DNA from: CAYLLN01 sp036496265
GTDB lineage: Bacteria; Planctomycetota; Planctomycetia; Pirellulales; Pirellulaceae
NCBI GenBank assembly: GCA_036496265.1
Contig: DASXLL010000327.1
Location: 1-64,000, forward strand
Direction: 5' to 3'
Length of the DNA: 64,000 nucleotides
The notes below the pieces were generated by a model. The model made no database searches. It was not told the DNA's origin and worked only from the letters and a program-made list of their open reading frames with translations. The translations under genes and the position numbers were made by a program. This document shows positions 58,515-64,000 of the stretch, piece by piece; the stretch's first letter is position 1, and every line of letters starts with the position of its first letter.

Positions 58515-59798
58515 ATGCGTCGCCGCGTTGTTGTCACCGGTATGGGCTGCATCAATCCGCTCGGCAACGATGTGGAGTCGATGTGGAACGGCGTGAAGGA
58601 AGGCCGGTCGGGCGTCGCCCATACGACGATTTTTGACGCCAGCAAATTTCCGACGAAAATCTCCGCCGAGATCAAGAACTGGGACATCACCAAGACCGGT
58701 GAAGACGCCCAAACCTGGAAGCACCGCGCGCGGCACACCAAATTCGCCTGTGGCGCGGCGAAGCAAGCAGTAGCCCAGTCGGGAATTCTCGATGCGGGTC
58801 TGGAACCGACGCGAATTGGCGTCTACCTCGGCTGCGGTGAAGGGGCCCAGGATTTTACGTCGTTCGCGCAGATGGTCACAGCCGCGCTGAAGCCTGATGG
58901 TCTCGATTTGGCCGCGTTTGCGAAGAAGGGACTGGAAATTCTCAATCCCGCGGCTGAGATTGAGCAAGAGCCGAACATGCCTGCGGGCTACGTGGCCGGT
59001 CTGTTCAACCTGCAAGGCCCCAACGCGAACTGCCTCACCGCCTGTGCCGCGTCGAGCCAGGCGATTGGGGAAGCGACCGAAATCATTCGCCGCGGCGACG
59101 CCGACGCGATGCTCAGTGGCGGCGCTCACAGCATGATTCATCCGTTTGGCGTCACGGGATTTAACTTGCTGACGGCCCTTTCGACGAGCAATGACGAGCC
59201 GACGAAGGCCAGCCGGCCGTTCGACCGGCTGCGCGACGGCTTTGTCCTTGGCGAGGGTGGCGCGATGATCGTTCTCGAAGAGCTCGGGCACGCCAAACGC
59301 CGCGGCGCGACGATTCTTGCCGAAGTTTTAGGCTACGGCACGACCGCCGATGCTTACCGCATCACCGATATTCACCCCGACGGTCGCGGCGCGATTGCCT
59401 GCATGAAAATGGCCATCGCCGACGCCAGGCTCTCACCAGCCGACATTCAATACGTCAATGCTCACGGCACCAGCACGGCAGTCAACGACCGCGTCGAGAC
59501 GGTCGCTTGCAAGCAAGTCTTCGGCGATCGGGCCTATCAAACACCCGTTTCCAGCACGAAAAGCATGATGGGCCACCTCATCGCCGCCGCGGGCGTCACG
59601 GAATCGATCGTTTGCATGCTGGCAATTCGCGACAATGTGTTGCCGCCGACGATCAACTACGAGAATCCCGACCCGGATCTCGATCTCGATTATGTAGCGA
59701 ACCAGTCCCGGCCGGCGCCAGTCAATTACGCACTTAGCAATTCGTTCGGCTTCGGCGGGCAGAATATCTCGCTCGTCCTCGGACGATTTCGCGCATAA
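58515..59798 (+). CDS. fabF: 3-oxoacyl-ACP synthase II
   Basis: 427 residues. Condensing enzyme of fatty acid elongation. N-terminal RRRVVVTGMGCINPLGNDVESMW, catalytic Cys in NCLTACAASSQAIGEA, two His in YVNAHGTSTAVNDRVE and SMMGHLIAAAGVTESI, and the end NSFGFGGQNISLVLGRF. Complete length. It lies directly before the S10 operon, with no acpP or fabG beside it, so it is not part of a fab cluster. Confidence 0.95.
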   Translation: MRRRVVVTGMGCINPLGNDVESMWNGVKEGRSGVAHTTIFDASKFPTKISAEIKNWDITKTGEDAQTWKHRARHTKFACGAAKQAVAQSGILDAGLEPTRIGVYLGCGEGAQDFTSFAQMVTAALKPDGLDLAAFAKKGLEILNPAAEIEQEPNMPAGYVAGLFNLQGPNANCLTACAASSQAIGEATEIIRRGDADAMLSGGAHSMIHPFGVTGFNLLTALSTSNDEPTKASRPFDRLRDGFVLGEGGAMIVLEELGHAKRRGATILAEVLGYGTTADAYRITDIHPDGRGAIACMKMAIADARLSPADIQYVNAHGTSTAVNDRVETVACKQVFGDRAYQTPVSSTKSMMGHLIAAAGVTESIVCMLAIRDNVLPPTINYENPDPDLDLDYVANQSRPAPVNYALSNSFGFGGQNISLVLGRFRA

Positions 59799-59815
59799 TC
59801 ATGTCGGACCAGCCG

Positions 59816-59844
59816 TTGACGACCTCCATCGCTTCTTATAGGAT
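59816..59844 (+). promoter_or_regulatory. Candidate promoter of the S10 operon
   Basis: TTGACG at 59816-59821, 17 nt spacer, TAGGAT at 59839-59844. Located 18 nt after the fabF stop, giving about a 180-nt leader to rpsJ. Near-consensus -35, imperfect -10. Confidence 0.5.
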
Positions 59845-60033
59845 CAGCGATTCGCAAAAATTGAAAGCGGTTGGCTAAACGCAGTCCCGAGGTAGTGATT
59901 TGCGGGGATTCTGCGCTTCTGGCGGGTTGTCGAAGTGGCCGATGCGCGTGATATTGGCCTTTCTGCCCGCCCAGTGGTCGGGGCCTGGTTTGGTTCCGGT
60001 TAACGCAAGCAGAGAACGCGGAGTAGTAACGAA

Positions 60034-60354
60034 GTGGCAGCGAAAGAGGTAATTCGAATTCGAATGGAGGCGTATGACCACGCCATTCTGGACCAAAGCG
60101 CCCAGGAGATCGTGGACACCGCCAAGCGCACGCACAGCGAAGTGCATGGCCCGATTCCGCTGCCGACGCGAGTCGAGCGGTACACGGTGCTGTCGGGTCC
60201 GAATATCGATAAGAAGGCGCGGCAGCAGTTCGAGATTCGAACGCACAAGCGCTTGATCGATATTGTGCAGGCGACGGCCAAGACGATCGAGGCTTTGAAC
60301 AAGCTGAGCCTTCCCGCCGGTGTGGACATCAAGATCAAAGCTTCGACCAGATAA
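60034..60354 (+). CDS. rpsJ: Ribosomal protein uS10
   Basis: 106 residues from GTG 60034 ([20 protein letters not shown]). Full uS10 sequence: [72 protein letters not shown] component of the 30S head and also of transcription antitermination. First gene of the S10 operon here. The stop TAA is the beginning of a GAACCAA-type repeat. Confidence 0.97.
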   Translation: MAAKEVIRIRMEAYDHAILDQSAQEIVDTAKRTHSEVHGPIPLPTRVERYTVLSGPNIDKKARQQFEIRTHKRLIDIVQATAKTIEALNKLSLPAGVDIKIKASTR

Positions 60355-60478
60355 GAACCAACAACCGAATAACCAACAACCAAAAAGAAAGGCAATAGGA
60401 AGTCGGAGAATCTAAGAACGAGTGAATCAATGGCCGGCCGCGAGGCGACGTTGGTTCTTTGGTTCTTCGGTTCTTTGA
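60352..60478. repeat. GAACCAA-type inverted repeat copy 3, rpsJ-rplC spacer
   Basis: TAAGAACCAACAACCGAATAA and AACCAACAACCAAAAAG on the left; GTTGGTTCTTTGGTTCTTCG and GTTCTTTGAATTT on the right. Long arms of 7-8 nt units. It starts within the rpsJ stop codon. Confidence 0.8.
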
Positions 60479-60577
60479 ATTTAACCCCAACGGGTTCCTA
60501 TCGACTGGAAGCGGCGTGGGTAATGCGAGAGCGAGTCTCGCGGTCCCGCGAAGCAGCTAGACCACAGGATTATCGCG

Positions 60578-61306
60578 ATGACCAAGGGAATACTCGGCCG
60601 CAAGGTCGGGATGACGCAGATTTATGACGAAGCGGGGCTATGCATCCCCGTTACCGTCGTCGAGGCGGGCCCTTGTCACGTGCTCCAGGTGCGAACGAAG
60701 GAGCGCGACGGCTACGACGCAGTGCAGCTCGGCTTTCTCGATAAGCCCAGGCGCCTCGCGGGCCGCAGTGAACGTGGTCATGTTGCCAAGCTCGAAAGCA
60801 AGCGATCGAAAAAGCTCTCTACGGCTGGCGTTGCCGCCCCTGATAAGGCTGGTTGTGAGCCGCAGCGGTTCATTCGCGAACTGCGTGGTCCCGCCGGCGA
60901 GGCGAAGGTTGGTGGCCAAATTACTGTTGAAGTGCTGGAAGGTGTGAAAGCCGTCGATGTCATGGGCCTGACCAAGGGCCGCGGCTATTCGGGCGCGATG
61001 AAGCGGCACAATTTCGCCGGCCAGCGAGCGACGCACGGTGTGAAGAAGGTGCATCGCCACATGGGTGGCACCGGCGCTCTGGCGGCCAACCGCGGTGGCG
61101 GTCGCATGAAAAAGGGCAAGTGCATGCCCGGTCAATATGGTCACACCCGCGTGACAATTCGCAATGTTGATGTGGTGAAGATCGACAAAGAAAACAATCT
61201 CGTGCTGATCAATGGCTGCGTCCCCGGGCCGAACGGGTCCTACGTGGTTTTGACGGCGACAAACAAGGTCGGTCCGGGTTCGCCCAAGGCAGAGGCCAAG
61301 AAGTAG
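60578..61306 (+). CDS. rplC: Ribosomal protein uL3
   Basis: 242 residues (MTKGILGRKVGMTQIYDEAG). Contains TVVEAGPCHVLQVRT, the central GYSGAMKRHNFAGQRATHGVKKVHRHMGGTGALAANRGGGRMKKGKCMPGQYG (in parts) and VVKIDKENNLVLINGCVPGPNGSYV. A few residues longer than E. coli L3, with an extra lysine-rich tail. Early 50S assembly protein. Confidence 0.97.
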   Translation: MTKGILGRKVGMTQIYDEAGLCIPVTVVEAGPCHVLQVRTKERDGYDAVQLGFLDKPRRLAGRSERGHVAKLESKRSKKLSTAGVAAPDKAGCEPQRFIRELRGPAGEAKVGGQITVEVLEGVKAVDVMGLTKGRGYSGAMKRHNFAGQRATHGVKKVHRHMGGTGALAANRGGGRMKKGKCMPGQYGHTRVTIRNVDVVKIDKENNLVLINGCVPGPNGSYVVLTATNKVGPGSPKAEAKK

Positions 61307-61307
61307 C

Positions 61308-61342
61308 GGCGCCAAAAAGTAATAACGGCGCCAAAAAGTAAT
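61308..61342 (+). repeat. Tandem duplication in the rplC-rplD spacer
   Basis: GGCGCCAAAAAGTAAT occurs twice (61308-61323 and 61327-61342), period 19. It follows the rplC stop directly. Confidence 0.85.
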
Positions 61343-61371
61343 GCAGTGAAGAAATAAGCTTGGATCCAGAT

Positions 61372-62010
61372 ATGGTCTCCTTACCAGTTTTCAATAAGAG
61401 CGGCGCTGAAGTCGGCAAGTACGACATCGATATCGATGCGCTCGCCCCGAAGATCAATCAGCAATTGCTGCACGACGTCGTCGTCATGTATCAGGCGAGC
61501 GCCCGGCAGGGAACGCATCGCACGAAAGATCGCAGCGACGTCGCCGGCACAACCAAGAAAATGTATCGCCAAAAGGGCACTGGTAACGCCCGTGCCGGTT
61601 CGCGGCGAGCCCCGCAGCGTCGTGGCGGTTATCACGTATTCGCTCTTCGCCCGCGCGATTACGGTTATCGTCTTCCTCGCAAGGCTGTGCAGGCCGCGAC
61701 GAGAATGGCGATCGCCCGCAAAGTGCAGTCGCAGGACCTGATTGTGATTGATGAGTTGGCCTTCAGTGTGCCGAAAACGAAGGAAATGGCCGGGATTTTG
61801 AAGGCCCTCAAGCTCAGCGGCACGACGACGCTCGTCGCCACCGCCGGCCTCGATCAGAACGTCTTTCGTAGTGCCCGCAATATCGACCAGGTTACCGTTT
61901 CGCCCGTCGGCGAGCTCAATGCCCTGGCCATTTTGCAGCCGCGGAAGATGTTGGTCACCAAGGCGGCACTGGATGCGATCAAAGAAAGGGCCAAATCAAA
62001 ATCCAAATAG
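61372..62010 (+). CDS. rplD: Ribosomal protein uL4
   Basis: 212 residues from ATG 61372 (MVSLPVFNKSGAEVGKYDID); a TTG at 61360 is possible. RKMYRQKGTGNARAGSRRAPQRRGGYHVFALRPRDYGYRLPRK (in parts) is the conserved loop of uL4. In E. coli L4 also regulates its own operon. The stop TAG (62008-62010) is the foot of the CCGGGACC hairpin. Confidence 0.96.
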   Translation: MVSLPVFNKSGAEVGKYDIDIDALAPKINQQLLHDVVVMYQASARQGTHRTKDRSDVAGTTKKMYRQKGTGNARAGSRRAPQRRGGYHVFALRPRDYGYRLPRKAVQAATRMAIARKVQSQDLIVIDELAFSVPKTKEMAGILKALKLSGTTTLVATAGLDQNVFRSARNIDQVTVSPVGELNALAILQPRKMLVTKAALDAIKERAKSKSK

Positions 62011-62060
62011 CCGGGACCAAGTTTGGTCCCGGAGATCCGGGAGTTGTTGGCTCCTGGCGG
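62008..62060. repeat. BIME-like element in the rplD-rplW spacer
   Basis: TAG, palindrome CCGGGACCAAG/TTTGGTCCCGG (62011-62032), then a degenerate right half CCGGGAGTTG/GGCTCCTGG (62037-62057). The TAG is the rplD stop. Confidence 0.85.
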
Positions 62061-62082
62061 TTGGGTTGGGATGGAAATTTCT

Positions 62083-62397
62083 ATGGCCGAAACAATACAA
62101 ACAACCGAGCAGCCGCGATTGGAAGCCTATCAGGTGATCCTGCGTCCGCTCGTGACCGAAAAAGGGATGCACCGCTCGACGCGCAACAATCAATACGCGT
62201 TTGAGGTGCACCTGCAAGCGACGAAGGACGACGTGCGGCGAGCTATCGAAGAGCTGTTCAGCGTCCAGGTCGATAAAGTCCGTACGCAAAACCGCCGCGG
62301 CAAGCCGCGGAAGCATAAATTCAAGCAAGGACAAACCAAGGCCTGGAAGAAGGCAGTCGTGACGCTCGATAAAGAGCATCGGATCGACTTCTTCTAA
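62083..62397 (+). CDS. rplW: Ribosomal protein uL23
   Basis: 104 residues from ATG 62083 (MAETIQTTEQPRLEAYQVIL); an ATG at 62071 adds four residues. Conserved ILRPLVTEKGMHRSTRNNQYAFEVHLQATKDDVRRAIEELFSVQVDKVRTQNRRGKPRK (in parts). Sits near the peptide exit tunnel and binds SRP and trigger factor. Start is uncertain between the two Met codons. Confidence 0.93.
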   Translation: MAETIQTTEQPRLEAYQVILRPLVTEKGMHRSTRNNQYAFEVHLQATKDDVRRAIEELFSVQVDKVRTQNRRGKPRKHKFKQGQTKAWKKAVVTLDKEHRIDFF

Positions 62398-62404
62398 GGA
62401 GAGT

Positions 62405-62435
62405 TGATGACGAGTAGGTGAGTGGTGAGTAGGTA
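62405..62435 (+). repeat. GTGAGTG-type heptanucleotide stretch, rplW-rplB spacer
   Basis: GACGAGTAGGTGAGTGGTGAG then TAGGTAATAC. It is the complement of the CACTCAC arrays at 6431 and 38393 and lies just before the rplB ATG. Confidence 0.65.
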
Positions 62436-62442
62436 ATACAAA

Positions 62443-63300
62443 ATGGGCATTAGGCAATACAATCCGGTAACCGCAGGCCGCCGCGGGGCGAGCGTGAGCG
62501 ATTTCAAGGATCTGACCAAGGGGTCGGTTCCAGAAAAATCGCTGCTGCGTCCGTTGCGCAAGAAGGGCGGCCGCAACAATCAGGGCCGGATCACCGTTCG
62601 CCATCGTGGCGGTGGTCACAAGCAGCAATATCGCGTGATCGATTTCAAGCGCGATAAGGACGGAGTGCCGGCTAAGGTCGCCGCAATTCAATACGATCCG
62701 AATCGCAACGCCCGCATCGCCTTGCTCCATTTCGCGGACGGCGAGAAGCGCTACATATTGGCTCCGGAAGGTTTGGCCGTCGGTCAGACGGTCGAGAACG
62801 GTCCCGACGCGCCGCCGAATGTCGGGAACTGCATGCCGCTGAGCCGGATGCCGCTCGGCATTTTCGTTCATAGCATCGAATTGCAGCCAGGTCGCGGAGC
62901 TCGGCTGTGCCGTTCGGCCGGCTCGAATGCAACCTTGATGGCCCGCGAAGCGGAATGGGCCCAGATCACGCTTCCCAGCGGCGAAATCCGCCGCGTACCC
63001 GCCGGCTGTCGCGCCACCATTGGTAAGGTCGGCAACGCGGATGCGATGAACGTCGTGATTGGTAAGGCCGGCCGCAACCGCTGGAAAGGCATTCGGCCCC
63101 ATGTCCGCGGCACTGCGATGAATCCTATCGACCATCCGCACGGCGGTGGCGAAGGTCGCACTAAGGGCGGTCGGCATCCGGTCAGCCCGACTGGCGTCCT
63201 CGCCAAAGGCGGCCGCACCCGCAAGCGCGGCAAATCCTCGAACAAAGCCATCGTCCGTCGTCGCCGGTCGCGCCGCTACGGCACTATTAAATTAGTGTGA
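62443..63300 (+). CDS. rplB: Ribosomal protein uL2
   Basis: 285 residues. Starts [20 protein letters not shown]; contains [42 protein letters not shown], and the 23S-binding end [30 protein letters not shown] with the conserved His. Full length. Essential for subunit joining and the peptidyl transferase site. Confidence 0.97.
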   Translation: MGIRQYNPVTAGRRGASVSDFKDLTKGSVPEKSLLRPLRKKGGRNNQGRITVRHRGGGHKQQYRVIDFKRDKDGVPAKVAAIQYDPNRNARIALLHFADGEKRYILAPEGLAVGQTVENGPDAPPNVGNCMPLSRMPLGIFVHSIELQPGRGARLCRSAGSNATLMAREAEWAQITLPSGEIRRVPAGCRATIGKVGNADAMNVVIGKAGRNRWKGIRPHVRGTAMNPIDHPHGGGEGRTKGGRHPVSPTGVLAKGGRTRKRGKSSNKAIVRRRRSRRYGTIKLV

Positions 63301-63335
63301 GCCAAATTGGTGTAAGGGAATAAAGAAACAACGAC

Positions 63336-63638
63336 ATGAGCCGCTCGAGCAAAAAAGGTCCGTTTGTCGATTTCAAGGTGTTCAAGAAGGTCCAGGCTGC
63401 GCAGCAGACTGGCTCGAAGGAGCCGATCAAGACCTGGGCTCGGGCCTGCACGATCGTGCCGGAATTTGTCGGTCTGACATTCATGGTCCACAACGGCAAG
63501 ACGCACTTGAAAGTATTCGTCACGGAAGACATGGTCGGCCATCGCCTCGGCGAATTTGCCCCCACGCGGACCTTCAAGGGTCACGGCGGCAAGGCGAAGA
63601 AAGCTGAAGCGGCTGCCGCGGCGCCACCGGGTAAGTAA
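63336..63638 (+). CDS. rpsS: Ribosomal protein uS19
   Basis: 100 residues. [20 protein letters not shown], then [52 protein letters not shown] (in parts), the standard uS19 core of the 30S head, followed by an Ala-rich tail ([13 protein letters not shown]) longer than usual. Confidence 0.96.
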   Translation: MSRSSKKGPFVDFKVFKKVQAAQQTGSKEPIKTWARACTIVPEFVGLTFMVHNGKTHLKVFVTEDMVGHRLGEFAPTRTFKGHGGKAKKAEAAAAAPPGK

Positions 63639-63690
63639 GGCACAGCGGGGAGCTGTTAGCTTCCGGCTAAGAGTTTTGAGGGTCGGTCAA

Positions 63691-64000
63691 ATGTCATTCA
63701 AAGCAACACATCGACACGCTCGGATCAGCGCCCGCAAGGTGCGTCCACTGGCCGATATGATCCGCGGCAAGTTCGCGGACGAGGCGCTGGATATTTTGAA
63801 GTATCAGCCGGAGCGCGGGGCGCGAATGCTCGAAAAGGTGCTGCAAAGCGCCATGGGCAATGCCCAGGATCCCGATCAGAACCCCGGCAAGACGATTCGC
63901 GTCGAGCAGCTCGTGGTGATCGACGCCCGCGTCGATGGCGGCCCGATGTTCAAGCGGATTCGGCCCGTGTCGCGCGGCATGGCCTACGGCATTCAGCGGC
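63691..64000 (+). CDS. rplV: Ribosomal protein uL22, truncated by window end
   Basis: First 103 residues from ATG 63691 (MSFKATHRHARISARKVRPL). uL22 features: ISARKVRPLADMIRGK, ALDILKYQPERGARMLEKVLQSAMGNAQ, and FKRIRPVSRGMAYGIQR, the start of the tunnel-lining beta-hairpin. The gene continues past 64000. Confidence 0.95.
   Translation, partial: MSFKATHRHARISARKVRPLADMIRGKFADEALDILKYQPERGARMLEKVLQSAMGNAQDPDQNPGKTIRVEQLVVIDARVDGGPMFKRIRPVSRGMAYGIQR

Noticed and set aside
58443..59291. 282-residue minus-strand open frame
   Set aside because: Antisense to fabF, which is certain from its catalytic motifs.
59875..60246. Minus-strand frame upstream of rpsJ
   Set aside because: It overlaps rpsJ antisense and only its last part (GPDHWAGRKANITRIGHFDN) looks protein-like; not enough to call a gene.
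1..64000. tRNA or rRNA genes
   Set aside because: No TTCGA-arm cloverleaf or rRNA core sequence was noticed on either strand; a dedicated search was not possible.

Overview
The window is a high-GC bacterial chromosome segment that looks like a planctomycete, probably Pirellulales-like. The lineage is inferred from gene content: a DUF1559 prepilin-type protein followed by a small carboxypeptidase-regulatory-like lipoprotein, a BBP7-type beta-barrel, Cys-dependent sulfatases, Tat-exported Gfo/Idh/MocA oxidoreductases, a DUF1552 remnant, futalosine-route menaquinone genes (mqnE, mqnA, mqnC), and pieces of the methanopterin-linked C1 pathway (fhcC, a HisA-like protein, mobA) alongside folate C1 genes (glyA, metF).

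Layout. 0.1-6.4 kb: exported phosphodiesterase, a toxin-antitoxin pair, a haem-motif prenyltransferase-fold protein, a DUF697 GTPase and a sulfatase. 6.5-11.7 kb (minus strand): moxR, purK, an inserted GxxExxY nuclease-like gene, purE, a response regulator and glyA. 12-15 kb: HisA-like enzyme, oxidoreductase, membrane protein. 15.4-24.2 kb: DsbD-like protein, a 44-residue zinc ribbon, secreted proteins and lipoproteins, a Cys/Gly/His-rich mini-protein, an HTTM protein. 24.2-31.1 kb: hybrid histidine kinase, DUF1552 remnant, groES, a repeat-barrel protein, MFS transporter, PRC-barrel protein, Tat-exported Cys-rich protein. 31.2-46.8 kb: mqnE, a frameshifted retropepsin pair, esterase, aminotransferase, BBP7 protein, mnmE, HEAT-repeat protein, oxidoreductase, mqnA, mqnC. 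47-56 kb: mobA, fhcC, CPBP protease, metallophosphoesterase, DUF1559 pair, metF, an MNIO (DUF692)/DUF2063 pair, ABC-2 permease. 56-64 kb: YgiQ-type radical SAM protein, fabF, then the S10 operon rpsJ-rplC-rplD-rplW-rplB-rpsS-rplV, which runs off the end. I saw no rRNA, tRNA, CRISPR array or complete insertion sequence.

The most unusual property is repeat load. Short double-hairpin elements with (G)TAG feet and inverted CTA(C) ends occur throughout in several unrelated hairpin sequences. They resemble REP doublets (BIMEs). One lies in frame inside an aminotransferase gene, and the TAG foot of others is the stop codon of five genes. Separate families consist of 7-8 nt tandem units, sometimes as inverted arms. 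One is in frame in the DUF692 gene, and most spacers of the S10 operon carry a repeat. A third family (CACAAAAA-type inverted repeats) surrounds the GxxExxY gene inside the purE-purK pair and also occurs as a roughly 95 bp gene-less copy, which suggests a small nuclease-associated mobile element.
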